Assembly: GCA_051294375.1 (NCBI GenBank)
Contig: CM119270.1
Location: 11,848,416 to 11,912,415, forward strand
From: Paraspadella gotoi
Lineage: Eukaryota > Chaetognatha
Length of the DNA: 64,000 bases
Reading direction: 5' to 3'
In this document: piece after piece, positions 25,640 through 36,600 of the stretch
Layout: each line of letters begins with the position of its first letter
How positions within the stretch are numbered: position 1 is the first letter of the stretch
The notes under the pieces: model-generated
Seen by the model: only the letters and a program-made list of their open reading frames with translations
Database searches by the model: none
What the model was told of the DNA's origin: nothing
Translations under genes and position numbers: made by a program

Positions 25640-28571
25640 GCTCTCTCTCTCTCTCTCTCTCTTTCATCGCCATGCCGGCGAAGCGATTCGCTGGCGAGGC
25701 CTCTAGCGCTATTCTCCATGGACTATAACGTAAGCGGTGAAGACTTTAGAACGAGTGGAGTCGGCGCTCTTTAGTCTTTGATCAAGATGATTCACGATTT
25801 GCATAAAATATGAAAACGACTCGCGAAAACGATTAAATGAGTGCTTGTTAAAAAGTATAGATTTTGTTGTCTGAAATTATATGTATAGTATTTAGGTTGA
25901 TTTGAGCGAAAAGAAGCTTAAAAATTCCATTTAAATTCAAATTTTTTTTAGAACGAACGCAAAACTTTGCACAAAGTTTGCCTAACATAAAGCAGATACA
26001 TGCAACGGGGAGAGACTGTGTGATGCCCGGGGTGTGAGGCATTCCCGACAGCGAGTACGAGTACGTAAGCTGTCCAAGCCAATGGGACGAGCTGAGTTTA
26101 GAGAGAGAGAGATTTTAATATTTAATTTTAATTCTCGGTCTTCTCGTCTTTTGAACTTCGTTAGTTAGAAAGCTTCATTTCCGAGACATTGATACAAAGA
26201 AATGAGCAACACTAAGCAACATAATCATAACAACCAAGAAAAAAAAATAGCGTCGCTGAAGCTCGAGAAAGACATAAGGATAATGGAAAAAAGCATGTTG
26301 GAAACGCTTCGTTAATTTTTTTTTTCACTGTGCAACTGCAACACTATTGGGCCAAGATTCAAAAGTTCGTTTTTCAAACCATTGGCCCGTTTTACAGAAA
26401 TATATATCTGACATTAAATTGGAAGAGATTTTGAGACGATACCTATATAGTATTAACTCTTTGATTATTTCTCGATGAGACGAACTGTTAATATGTAGAT
26501 GTTTCATTTTTCTTTATTTTTTTGTATTTTCTTTTTATATGTACTTTGTTATAAATTTTAATATTGTACATTATCAAAATATAGGTTTATTCTAAAAAAA
26601 TCTCGCGGCCTCTTGTTTAAAGTAGAATTAATCAAGCGAGCCAGGTTTCGATGTTTAAATACATAACTAACTTCGCAACTTTGGAAACAAAAGACCATTC
26701 TTAAGATATTGTTTTGTCCTTCAGACGAGAGGGCGGATCACGTAAACGAAGGCCGCCCGACGTGGCGGGAGGGGTGAACGCCGAACTGTCGAGTAACGGG
26801 CCCGTCCCATCCACCGCCACCACCGGCGGACATTCAGGTAATTTATAGATTCATAGTTTTTTTTTCCACTTTTTTCTTGGGGCGTTTCGTCATTTCTCCA
26901 ACTGTGTCTTCCTCATTTATTTAGACTTCAGACTTTATTTATAGTTTATTCGTTTTTGGTTCGTTTTGTTATTCAATTTTTTCTTCAATGATAACCAGTT
27001 AGTGGAATTCACTGAAAATATTCTTACCATTGTAGTTTATTTTACATCTGCTACTCCTTTTTTTGTTCTCACCGACGTCATAAAGCCATAAAAATCTTTG
27101 AGAGTCGAGAGTTTTATATGAGTTACTTACGAAACTCTTTCCCATTATCTTTCATTACCTTTATAACTTTAACGCAGGAAGGAAATTTAAGTCGAGAAGA
27201 TAAGGTAGGCCATGAGAATCTCGTAAAAACGAATTATATTTCGGCGTGGTCGTTTCAACGCCGCACGGATTAAGGGACATAGCGATAGCGTATTTCTTTC
27301 TGTACGTGCGGCGCGAACTCGGTTTTGCGCGCACAAGCTTTTCTCTCGGTACATGTAGCGAGCACGATAAATCGATAGCTTTTCAAATATATGTTGCTCT
27401 CATGGCATTGCTAAAAACAGATTAATTTTGCTTTAATATGTTAAAGTAGGAGGGAAAACAAGAAAATTAAAAAAAGTCGTTTTAATCAAGAAGACTAATC
27501 TAAATAAGTTAAATAATCAAAAACCGCCACATCTAGATGCCTTAAAAGTCCTGTCCTGCTTCGTTAAAGTTGGCACGTGAGAAAATTCACACTCACTTTG
27601 ATTACCACCGAACCCGACAGGTTCTACATCTTCGAAACCCACTCCCCAAGCTTCGCCCTACGCTCCTTCCAAACAACTCTCCTTGACGACAAGTTCCACG
27701 CGGCCTACCCTCAATGGCGGCGGCGGCGGCGCCAAGGGAGAACATCCCGACATCCGGGTGACTAAAGCCACTTCCGGAGGCAGCGTCGCCTCCGCTCTCA
27801 CGTCCAGCATCTCCCGCGGCATCGCTCGGGCCATCGATTCCGACGAGTCGCCCGATGAGGACTACGACTCCATGAGACAGGTGCAATTTGAAGGTGGCTC
27901 CGGTGGATTAGGACGTTTTGATTATTGAGATGAAGATTATGGGAAATGTAGATCTGTAGCACAGACCTACAGACATAGGGATTAGCAAATAATAAGAAAT
28001 TCATAAAAATACACCGAGACAAAGACATAAAATCGAACTCAAGATTACGTCTTACTAAGTAATGAGCAAACACCTGCTTCAACATTACCAGCCGACTCCG
28101 ACTAACTCCCCTTGTTATTATCCCCATCAGGCCTGCATCCCCAAGTACGACTTCTCGACTTCCTACCCTCGAACCTCATCCATCATGATGATGGACGTCG
28201 GCCTCTCTCACGACTCCCCAACCCTCGCCACAACACCATCCGGCGCCGCCCCTCGCCCCGGTGCCATCCCCGGAGCTACCACCCCTTCCGGTACCCCACC
28301 ACGTCTCAACAACGGCTCTGCCCGCGTGGCCACTCTCGGCCCACCGGCGACGGCGCTGGCGCGGCGTCACAGCGGTGGCGGAGCGCCCAACGGCGCCCGT
28401 CGGAACAGCGTATACCACGCTGGCGGCGCCGCTTCCAGCGCGAGTAACGGGCATCACTCGGCGTCGTTGGATCGCGCGGCGAGCGAGGACGCCGCCGAGT
28501 CGTTTGAGAGTCGCCGACTCAAACTGACGAAACAGGGCAGCAAGTTATTGGAGGTGTTCAAACCGAAGTGA
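1326..28571 (+). CDS. SUEL lectin-CUB single-pass membrane protein (5'-partial)
   Basis: Exons 1326-1469, 2458-2548, 4295-4524, 5141-5369, 7438-7920, 11196-11274, 26725-26837, 27621-27880 and 28131-28571 all have AG/GT borders and compatible phases, giving about 689 residues. Residues 1-79 match the galactose-binding (SUEL/RBL) lectin pattern: NCSAACL, an AFY motif, paired cysteines and a closing LELGYDC. Residues 83-231 form a CUB domain (GYIFSPFYP, then ARFLLFFQ at its end) with only one cysteine pair. A Gly/Ser/Thr-rich linker follows (233-392), then a transmembrane helix (394-416, FAVIFFSFFVIAILCC), a basic stop-transfer stretch (RRREGGSRKRR) and a 270-residue low-complexity cytoplasmic tail ending LLEVFKPK. 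It is expected at the cell surface, binding carbohydrate or protein ligands; the ligand cannot be told. The first SUEL cysteine and the signal peptide lie upstream. The gene name is not recognised. Domains are fairly certain; the exact ends of the low-complexity exons less so. Confidence 0.82.
2549..4294 (+). other. Intron with pyrimidine-rich stretch
   Basis: Intron of the SUEL/CUB gene between the lectin and CUB exons. It is AT-rich, with a T/C-rich stretch at about 3740-3960. The region 3562-3747 is open but has no convincing splice sites or GC-rich exon signature. I see nothing else in it. Confidence 0.6.
6300..7133 (+). repeat. Dispersed repeat R, left copy
   Basis: A segment with a (GA)n block at its left (about 6332-6418) and a (CT)n block inside (about 6787-6860). 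It recurs in inverted orientation at 24487-25360: the stretches at 6440-6780 and 6920-7045 match in detail, and homology runs to about 7133. It lies in the intron before the Gly-rich exon and is probably a mobile or duplicated element of unknown class. Confidence 0.75.
7353..7397. repeat. (AATC)n microsatellite
   Basis: About eleven copies of AATC directly upstream of the 7438 splice acceptor. Confidence 0.9.
8774..9045 (-). mobile_element. tRNA-derived SINE
   Basis: On the minus strand a tRNA-like region has a box A-like TGGTTGAGCAGG (about 8935) and a box B GGGTTCAATCCC (about 8890). A unique body follows, ending in a hairpin with arms GATACCC/GGGTATC near 8778-8800. The same hairpin and flanks recur at 17.18, 26.02, 62.8 and 63.3 kb, and the 5' part recurs near 31.9 kb. 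It lies in the intron after the Gly-rich exon. It is not a functional tRNA, because no complete cloverleaf forms. Confidence 0.65.
9566..9705. repeat. (CT)n microsatellites
   Basis: Two interrupted CT blocks separated by about 40 bases. Upstream (9190-9300) is a G/A-rich, T/C-poor stretch on the plus strand. No gene is seen. Confidence 0.85.
10950..11080. repeat. Degenerate minisatellite (GCGATGGCATG-like)
   Basis: Irregular head-to-tail copies of a roughly 15-bp GCGATGGCATGG-like unit about 115 bp before the transmembrane exon of the SUEL/CUB gene. Confidence 0.7.
13236..14199. other. Assembly gap (964 N)
   Basis: Run of N. The right edge starts inside a 27-bp minisatellite, so the gap probably hides more of that array. 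Confidence 0.98.
14200..14595. repeat. 27-bp minisatellite
   Basis: Tandem copies of a 27-bp unit containing GGTGTGGGTGCTGATG and GTGGAGTGGC, some degenerate. Because 27 is a multiple of three, both strands show long false reading frames (a CHSTSAPTP-type 9-residue repeat on the minus strand). It is not a gene. Confidence 0.9.
14648..14672. repeat. (TTGAA)5 microsatellite
   Basis: Five perfect TTGAA copies just after the 27-bp minisatellite. Confidence 0.9.
15535..16445. repeat. Inverted repeat, left arm
   Basis: About 0.9 kb that recurs in reverse complement at 17275-19088. It includes a CpG-rich segment and a (CGG)n run at about 16353-16387 followed by ATG. The CGG run is shorter in the right arm. 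The composition is like a 5' gene region, but no exon can be supported. Confidence 0.85.
16527..17258. repeat. Dispersed element E, left copy
   Basis: About 730 bp between the two inverted-repeat arms, repeated in the same orientation at 25352-26098. It contains a long (CT)n block (about 16750-16840) and ends with the SINE-type hairpin GATGCC/GGCATC near 17184. Probably a non-autonomous mobile element. Confidence 0.8.
17275..19088. repeat. Inverted repeat, right arm
   Basis: Reverse complement of 15535-16445 with scattered substitutions and small indels, interrupted by a 942-bp insertion at 17777-18718. It stops at a 25-N gap. Confidence 0.85.
17777..18718. mobile_element. hAT-like non-autonomous DNA transposon (MITE)
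   Basis: 942 bp of AT-rich DNA flanked by the 8-bp target duplication TTTTACAT (17769-17776 and 18719-18726). The terminal inverted repeats are TAGAGCGTTGAAAAA and TAGGCGTTGAAAAA. The other arm of the inverted repeat holds the empty site (near 15925-15940), so the insertion borders are directly visible. No transposase frame. An 8-bp duplication with TA(A/G)NG ends is typical of hAT elements. Confidence 0.8.
19089..19113. other. Assembly gap (25 N)
   Basis: Run of N exactly at the end of the right inverted-repeat arm. Confidence 0.97.
19302..19345 (+). mobile_element. SINE fragment
   Basis: Matches the post-box-B part of the 8.8-9.0 kb SINE (GGTATCTCGGTTTTGAC, then AGTCTAAA) in opposite orientation. 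Only about 45 bases remain. Confidence 0.6.
19751..22878 (-). CDS. Probable nested membrane-protein gene (partial, unknown)
   Basis: Candidate exons on the minus strand are 22878-22815, 22754-22653 (optional), 22270-22097, 20530-20453 and 19839-19751 (TAA). All have AG/GT borders and connect through phase 1. The product begins YPSFERNRNNVIRMLTDAVY and continues with VVGFGGGPTYSIESLIFADL. It then has one strong transmembrane helix (FLWFVLLIALLICSFLFATR) and a short tail with YDLDDEILLANSNK. The exons are GC-rich islands in an AT-rich intron, as for real exons elsewhere here. The gene lies inside the large intron of the SUEL/CUB gene, on the opposite strand. Upstream exons were not found; an open frame at about 24498-24345 ends in a compatible phase. 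I cannot assign a family. Exon 22754-22653 is suspect because its DNA resembles part of the host gene's Gly-rich exon. Confidence 0.38.
24487..25360 (-). repeat. Dispersed repeat R, right copy (inverted)
   Basis: Reverse complement of 6300-7133, with CT and GA blocks. It directly abuts the right copy of element E. Confidence 0.75.
25352..26098. repeat. Dispersed element E, right copy
   Basis: Second copy of 16527-17258, same orientation, with single-base differences and a different CT length. It ends in the same GATGCC hairpin and GACGAGCTGAGTTT. Confidence 0.8.
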
Positions 28572-28627
28572 AAGGAGTGGCTAGCGAAAGGTGGGAGTGG
28601 ATAATAGTATGGATATAGTTTAAGTGT

Positions 28628-28701
28628 AACGAAAAACGAAGATTTATTGGCTGTTACAACGATTTAACGTTGTAACAGCCAATAAAACTTTCGTTTTTTG
28701 T
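28628..28701 (+). terminator. 3'-end hairpin with AATAAA signal
   Basis: Almost perfect inverted repeat (arms 28628-28661 and 28668-28701, loop ATTTAA) starting 57 bases after the SUEL/CUB stop codon. AATAAA at 28681-28686 lies in the right arm. It is the likely polyadenylation site; the hairpin is an unusual setting for it. Confidence 0.5.
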
Positions 28702-29530
28702 TAAATCAATAATACACTCCGGCTAAAAAAAAAAGAAGACACTTCTTTTACATTGAGAAATACTATATTGGATAGATGAAATTTACTGAGATATAGAGAC
28801 ATAAAACAAAGCTTATTGAAAGATAAAGCGATTGGTCCAGGTCTCATTAAAATCGATCAAAGCGTCCGAAAGTTATAGGACTTCAAAATCGATTGGTACA
28901 AAACATCTAAAGAGAATAAATTAATTTTAATCAAGAAGAATCTTTAACTTTTTTATTATAATACATTTATAATATAAAATTATCAACCTAACTCAAATTA
29001 AAATAAGTAAGAAAACTATATAGAAAAACAATCTTTTAAAAATAAAAAAAATGCAGTTAAGTGATAACTTACCTTAGGTTAATTTTAAAGCTTTTTCACA
29101 TCAAATTTTTTTATGGCATCTTATGTTAAAGCACATTAATATAAACTGTTACAATTATATTAAAATTATTTTTTGTTATTTTTACCATAAAATTATGTTT
29201 TGATTTTGAGATAATTTAAAAAAAATTATTGTTTTTAATATTTATTATTAAAATTTTATATTTGGCAGTAATTAAAAAAATATTTTTATAAAAAGTAATA
29301 TAAATTTATTGCCAACCATTTTATATGTTTAATTCCATTATGATTTTGTTAATTCTATATTATAAACATAAGTCAAAAAAAGAAATGTCATTATACTAAT
29401 CTTTGGAAATCACTTTTTCCCAATTCTATTTCGCGACTCTGACTTTAAAGACTTGCTATATTCCACTGCCTGAACCAATTCAAATTGTTCTTGGACCAAT
29501 CGATAGCTCTTTAAACTTTAGTGAAAAAAA

Positions 29531-29577
29531 CAATTAGAGTCTTCATCAGACTCTAATTGTAGAGTCGAAACATGTCC
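29531..29577. repeat. Palindrome plus AGTCGAAACATGTCC motif
   Basis: CAATTAGAGTCT and its reverse complement (29531-29559, loop TCATC), followed by AGTCGAAACATGTCC at 29563-29577. The 15-mer recurs at 41234-41248 (minus) and 58262-58276. Confidence 0.65.
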
Positions 29578-30934
29578 GACCAACACACTGTTGTCAAATA
29601 AAATTCGTTGAAGCCAAACAAATAAAAATTGTTTTTCTCCCTAAATTTGAAATGCAACAAAATTGAAAGTCTATAGACAATATCTTAAAATTAAAAAAGA
29701 AATAGTTGTTTATTTAAAGCTACCAAGTGGCTTCTTTTTTTTCGCCGCAGTGTACAACGAAAAGAGAGAATTACACAAAGTATTAGTGTAATAAATGGAA
29801 ATAAAAAGCAAGGGGAAGTGAGGAATTAATTTTTGAGTTTTGTTGGATGTTCAGGGGAAAAAGAGATGAAGTGCGCTGGGATGTACTGGGATGTACTTTG
29901 AACTTTTGTGACAAAAAGACCGCAAGATTGTGAGAAGTTTTCCTAACTTTATAATTATACTTTTTTTTCGATCATCCTTGCATATTTAATTTGAGATTAA
30001 TTTTAGAGTGCTACTACTTTTACTGATTATTGTTTTAGGGAATGGTACGTTGAACTGGCAATGAGCACGAGATCAAAAAAGAGCTGACATATCAAACTGT
30101 TAAGTAAATATCGCTTTTTATGATATTCGAATATCCATATCTGTTGTAATGGATGTTACATTTAAATATTTTTTTCTTTTAAACCGTTTTAGCTTTAAGG
30201 TTTTTTCATTTTTTTGTCGATATCAAATTTTAGATATACTAAGAATGAAAAAAACTTATATTATGATAAATTTAAACGATATTTTTCCAAAATATTTAAC
30301 TGTTCATTACTATTGACCAGATAATCAAGTAGATTAAGTAATAAGTATAATAATTTTACAATAAAGAATTTTTTATAGAATATTTCCTACAGGTTTTTTA
30401 CTCATGTCTATAACGAAGAGCTCATTAGCTTTTCATGTTTTGTCTTTTTGATTACGTACATTTCAATATCAACCATCATCTTTTTTATGTAACGTAGATT
30501 CATGAAAAAAAAACATATATTATGCTTCATTTAAGTCTTTTACTGAAAATCAACATATTTGAAACAGTTTTACAATAGACATTTTAATGTATATAACATA
30601 TTTCTCTGTAAAAAGTGTATTTTTTGTATTATAATCTTTGTAAACAGTTGCTATAAAATATTGAATAGAACGCTTCTAATTTTTGTCTTCTCTTATACTT
30701 ATTGTTATATTATACCTGAGAAGTTATAAAACAAGTTTGAGCAAACAATGTCGGATCTGCCCAGATCATCAGCGGTAATTAATTAATTAATACAAACTAT
30801 ATAAACTAATTAATAAATTAATTAATTTTATCCGAAATGTTTGTTTTTAGGTCTTTTCGTCACTGACCACGACAAAAGCAACGACGACGATGATGGCGAT
30901 GACGACAGTAATGCCGATAAAGATTGACTTGATT

Positions 30935-31170
30935 AAATAATTAATTAATTTCTAAATAAATTGATTGATTGAATAATTAATTAATAGATAACTAAATAAA
31001 TTGATTGATTAAATAATTAATTAATTTATAAATAAATTGATTGATTGAAAAATTAATTAATAGATAACAAAATAAATTGATTGATTGAATAATTGATTGA
31101 ATAATTGACCGATTAAATAATAATTTATTAATTAATTGATTAATAAACTGATTAATTATTTGATTAATTA
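30935..31170. repeat. AT-rich tandem repeat
   Basis: Irregular copies of a roughly 40-bp unit built from AAATAAATTGATTGATTG and AATAATTAATTAAT. Confidence 0.75.
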
Positions 31171-31227
31171 ATACATCTTATCTTGCATTTACATTTAATA
31201 TAAAAAGAAAAAGAAGCATAATCAATT

Positions 31228-31531
31228 AGTGAAACAGATTTTTTTTTTCATTTAAACTCATTTCCACTCAGACAATTCCATCGAAACTTGATTTCCAGCT
31301 TAATCACACACTTTCCTACCCACATACAAAATATCAAGTCAATCGCCTCGTCCACTTATGAGTAATTGGCGTTCAAATAGTGAAATAGATTTTTTTGTTT
31401 TTTCCATTTAAACTCATTTCCACTCGCACGATTCCATCGAAACTTTATATCCAACTCAATCACACACTTCCTTACCCACACACAAAATTTCATTTTAATC
31501 CATCCTTCCAATCACGAGTAATTGGAGTTTT
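31228..31531. repeat. Tandem duplication, about 150-bp unit
   Basis: 31228-31374 and 31378-31531 share long blocks (TTTAAACTCATTTCCACTC, ATTCCATCGAAACTT, GAGTAATTGG) with about 80% similarity by eye. A GACGGACGGACGGATGG run follows at about 31545. Confidence 0.75.
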
Positions 31532-31849
31532 TTGCTAAGGTGGGACGGACGGACGGATGGACATCGTTTTTTTTTGCATAATTTATCATAATTCGATGTT
31601 CTGACATGATATAAGCGAGTGCCCGACAAGATTGAGGGGGCGGACCGACGGACCGACTAAGTGAATTATAGAGTCGGGATCTGCTGATAAGCAGATAAAC
31701 AGATCCGACTAAAAGGGCGTGAGATCAATTAACTTTGTGAAATCAAAGAAAACTAGAAAGGGCAAAGGAAAAACAGAGAGGTAGAAGATTTTGAAAGAAA
31801 AAAAACATACGTACGTTTGAGATCCGCCTTAGTTAGGGGACAATCAATA

Positions 31850-31980
31850 ATCACTTCCTCTGGCGAGGTTATAACAGTGCCAGGTAACAGCCTCGGTTGA
31901 ACCCATAACCGGTAACGGTTGGGACTGGTCGTATGTAATGAGTGGTAAGGCGGCTTTTAGTCTCTGCCACATACTTTTAT
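31850..31980 (-). mobile_element. Degraded tRNA-type SINE
   Basis: The minus strand has a box B-like GGGTTCAACC. The adjoining part matches the 8.8-9.0 kb SINE (plus-strand AAGGCGGCTTTTAGTCT...CTGCCACA against GAGGCAGCTTTAAGTCTTGCTGCCACA). The 3' hairpin is missing. Confidence 0.5.
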
Positions 31981-32968
31981 TACTATATCCAATATGATTT
32001 ACTATTTATACGATAGGATTTGTACTATACATTTACTATACTAAAACTTATTGAATTGTTGCATTTTGTTAACTTTCTGAGTCGATGATTGATAGTGACT
32101 CCATGTGATAAATAAAAAAAACAAAAGGTCGTACTGGGTAGAAACATTTTCTTGAGAAAAACAATCATTATTGACAATGACATTGTTTCGATTATGGAAT
32201 AATTAATGAACGATAATACAACTCTAGGAGTGAAATTATATAAATAATTACAATTTTATCCTGGCTTTCGTCTTTTTATAAAAATGATTCATCATCACTG
32301 ACATCAGCCAAATCAATCGATGATTCAGGAAACTTAAAAATCAATTTAATGGTCCTGTGCAAAAAAAAAAAGATACCCTAAAATATTATGCAAATTAATC
32401 TTGTTAGAATCTTTTATTATGAAATCTATTATAGGTCAATAATATTCATGTAAAAAGGAACTATTGAAGAAAATTTAGTTAGAATTTAATAATCTATTTT
32501 TAAGTAATGATTTTTTAAAACTACTCAGAGCGTAAAAAAATTGACTCATTTTTAACTTATCTTTAGGGTTTTAAAGCTGTTATAGTGTTAGGTTAGTGTT
32601 AGGTATGAGGTGTTATAGTTGAATGACCGGACCGATTTTCTTTTAACTTATAATAATATGTATGAATTCCTGTTTCGAAAATCCACATTTATTATTCCTA
32701 ATTTTTTATGATACATGTATACAACGCCCGAAAATTAAGGTTGAACGTCATTTACGTAATTTAAGATTCTCTTGTTTTGCACAGGACTACTTTTTAATTT
32801 ATAAAAATATTTATTTAATAATTATAATTAGTTATATTTTGTTGTTTTAAGACTCAATTAGAGAATCACAAACATTTCTGCTTCCGTTGCTTCTCATTTC
32901 CACCTCAATCTTTCTCTCATTTTCTTGCCTTTCTTTCTAAGAATGCGAATTCGCCTCTGAAGTCTGAA

Positions 32969-33025
<57 letters not shown>

Positions 33026-33638
33026 TCTCTCTTCTCTCTCTCTCTCTCTCTCTCTCAGTCAAGCATCCTTTTTAAACTCGCCGGGCCCTATTGGAAGACA
33101 ACGACAAAGACTCTCTGATTTTTATCTCGTGGTCGGAGTCTCTCTTTCTCTCTCTTTCTTTCTCTCTCGCTCTCTCTCCCGGACGCCGCTGCATCTGCTG
33201 CAGCATCTGACGCTGCATCTTCGGTCGCATCTCCTCCATTCTGCACCCAACAGCCATTTTCTCTTTGTAGCTTCGCCCCTCTAAGATCAAAAAGTATAAA
33301 TTATCATTATGTTACTTTTTTCTCAAATGTATTGAAGGTAAGTTTACATATTTTAAGGAATTCTTTTGTTGCTGGTCTCCCTTTCCCCTTTACGAAGTTT
33401 TACTCGAGTAAATCTGTCCGACAAAGACTTTCTTTAATTACAAATAAATTAAAACAAGTATGTAAGCAACTGACAGAATGCTATTAAGTCGTGCCCATTG
33501 ATATTCAAATTTCTTTGATTTGCTGAGCTTATTGAGTTTCTCATGTTTTATAATACTTTCTTACAGCCAAAAACGGTTTTTTTTGTTGTTACCTTCTACG
33601 TTTTTTCTATTCGTTTATATTTTCGCCTGATATGAAGA

Positions 33639-36600
33639 ATGGCTCATCTAACGGCAATCATCGATCAGGTAAGAGCTAAAATAGCGTTATGGTAGCCGTA
33701 GCGTCAGATGTTAATTTGTAACTGTAAGCCTCTCACTTACTCTCTTTAATTCACTCATTACAACGAAGATCACGCGGATGGAGAACTCGCTCGTCAACAT
33801 CTTGTTGGAGACCGCGGTGAAGCTCTCCACGCTGACCGATGCCAACATCTTTGTGATGGTTGACACGGCCGGCGGTCGCAAGTGGGCGGGGCGTAAATCG
33901 CTCAGGGACGAATACGTCAGGGGGATGTTAAAGGTGACTGCTTCTTAAATTGGACGAAATAAATTTTTATTGATTCAAATATTGCTTCAAAAATTTAAAT
34001 TACTATATATTTAAGCTGAGACTTAGTTTTAAACTTATCTTTAATCTTAACCCTAAATTACCCCTAACCCTAACAAACCCTTAACATAATTTAACACTAA
34101 TTTACCCTTAACCCTAACCTTTCCTTCGCATTAACTTATTTTTAACCTTAATTTACCTTTTAGCTTAACTTACCCTAATCCTATTTTTAACTTTACATTA
34201 CCCTTATTTTTAACTTACATTTAATCATAATTTGTTCTTAACCTTAATTTACTATAACCTGAAGTAACTTTTAACTATAATATAATCATTATTTAAATAT
34301 TAATATAATAACTATAATAACAAATATTAAAAAATTATGATATCTGAATTTCTTTATTTTTTCTTTTATCTTCCGTTCCTCTTTTATTCTTTTTCCGTTA
34401 ATTTATTTAAAAAAAACTTGTTTTTCATTTTCCCATAAGCCTCCAGAGCGTATTCAACTCCAGGAATGCCAAATTTAGATATCGTTTTTTATTTTTTTAA
34501 AATAACAGGTTTCATATTATTAGAAATATTTGTTTTTGAATTCTCTTCAATTTTTCTTATATTAACTGTAATATTATACCACTTCATTGATAGGGAAGCC
34601 AGGGAGTGAATAAACGAGACTGTGAGAGAGTCTTGATTGAAAGCTTGCAGGGACCTGCTATGTCATTATCTTTTAAGAGTGATGGAGGCCTTAAACCACC
34701 AAAGCCTGTCCAAAGTCAGGGGCAAGATAGCTTATTTATTAAATGAATGGATAATTTTTATATTGGTTGTACCAATTTCATAAAATTCAGCTCCTTGTAT
34801 TTTGATGCTAGTGGCGGGGTACAATAAGTATTCGCCCGAATCTAATACTTAAGGGAGTGGTTCGTTTTCATACAATTGAAACATTCTTTGAAATATTAAT
34901 ACCACTGCAATTGATAGGGAAGCCAAGGTACTCTGGGAGTGAATAAACGAGACTGTTGAGAGAGTCTTGATTGAAAGCTTGCAACGACCTGCTATGTCAT
35001 TATCGTTGTAAGAGTGATGGTAGGCCTTTAAACCAAACAGCCTGTCCAAAGTCAGGGGCAAGATAGCTATTTATTAAATGAATGGATAATTTTTTATATT
35101 GTTGGTACCAATTTTATGTAAATTAGTAATATAGTATAAAAATTTTTTTAATAAAAAAAAATTTTTGAAAGATATTAAATGGATATTTTGATTTGATTTG
35201 GAATTCCCAAATCATTTTGATCAACTGTAATTAATTAACAAATTAGCATAAAGCATAGACAAGTTTTTTGTTCGTTTTTTTATTTAAAAAATATTTTAAC
35301 GTTATAAATTTAATTATTTTTAAATTTTTATTTCTCTTTTTTAGATTTTTTAAATATGATCGCATCAATCAATAGTTAACACATCGAATCGATGAAAGAT
35401 TATTATCGTATCATTGAATGGTTATGGTATCATATAATTATTTTTATCGGATTATTGAATGATTATCATTGCATCAATCATTCGTTATCATCGCATCAAT
35501 CATTCGTTATCATCGCATCAATCATTCGTTATCATCGCATCAATCATTCGTTATCATCGCATCATCATTCGTTATCATCGCATCAATCATTCGTTATCAT
35601 CGCATCAATCATTCGTTATCATCGCATCAATCATTCGTTATCATCGCATCAATCATTCGTTATCATCGCATCAATCATTCGTTATCATCGCATCAATCAT
35701 TCGTTATCATCGCATCAATCATTCGTTATCATGCATCAATCATTCGTTATCATCGCATCAATCATTCGTTATCATCGCATCAATCATTCGTTATCATCGC
35801 ATCAATCATTCGTTATCATCGCATCAATCATTCGTTATCATCGCATCATCATTCGTTATCATCGCATCAATCATTCGTTATCATCGCCATCAATCATTCG
35901 TTCTCATCGCATCAATCATTCGTTATCATCGCATCAATCACTCGTATCATCGCATCAATCATTCGTTATCATCGCATCAATCATTCGTTATCATCGCATC
36001 AATCATTCGTTATCATCGCATCAATCATTCGTTATCATCGCATCAATCATTCGTTATCATCGCATCAATCATTCGTTATCATCGCATCAATCATTCGTTA
36101 TCATCGCATCAATCATTCGTTATCATCGCATCAATCATTCGTATCATTCGTCAATATCGATCATCGCATCAATCATTCGTTATCATCGCAATCAATCATT
36201 CGTTTCATCGCATCAATCATTCGTTGTCATCGTATCAATTCGATCATCGAAATCATTCGTTATCATCGCATCAATCATTCGTTATCATCGCATCAATCAT
36301 TCGTTATCATCGCTCAATCATCGTGTCATCGCATCAATCATTCGTTGTCATCGCATCAATCATTCGTTGTCTCGCATCATCATCGTGTCATCGCATCAAT
36401 CATTCGTTGTCATCGCATCAATCATTCGTTATCATCGCATCAATCATTCGTTATCATCGCATCAATCATTCGTTATCATCGCATCAATCATTCGTTATCA
36501 TCGCATCAATCATTCGTTGTCATCGCATCAATCATTCGTTGTCATCGCATCAATCATTTGTTGTCATCGCATCAATCATTCGTTGTCATCGGCATCAATC

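Larger units (their letters stand above)
11275..26724 (+). other. 15.4-kb intron rich in repeats, with a nested gene
   Basis: Intron between the transmembrane and first cytoplasmic exons of the SUEL/CUB gene. It contains a 964-N gap, a 27-bp minisatellite, a large inverted repeat with a nested hAT-like insertion, SINE pieces, the right copy of repeat R, duplicated element E and a probable antisense gene. Stretches such as 12100-13150 and 23000-24480 are AT-rich with nothing I can name. Confidence 0.7.
28702..33600. other. AT-rich intergenic region
   Basis: No coding exon recognised. It contains a palindrome next to a GTCGAAACATGTCC motif (29531-29577), AATTAATTGATTGA-type repeats (30775-31190), a tandem duplication (31228-31531), a SINE remnant (about 31850-31980) and a (CT)n block (32970-33057). 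Confidence 0.7.
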
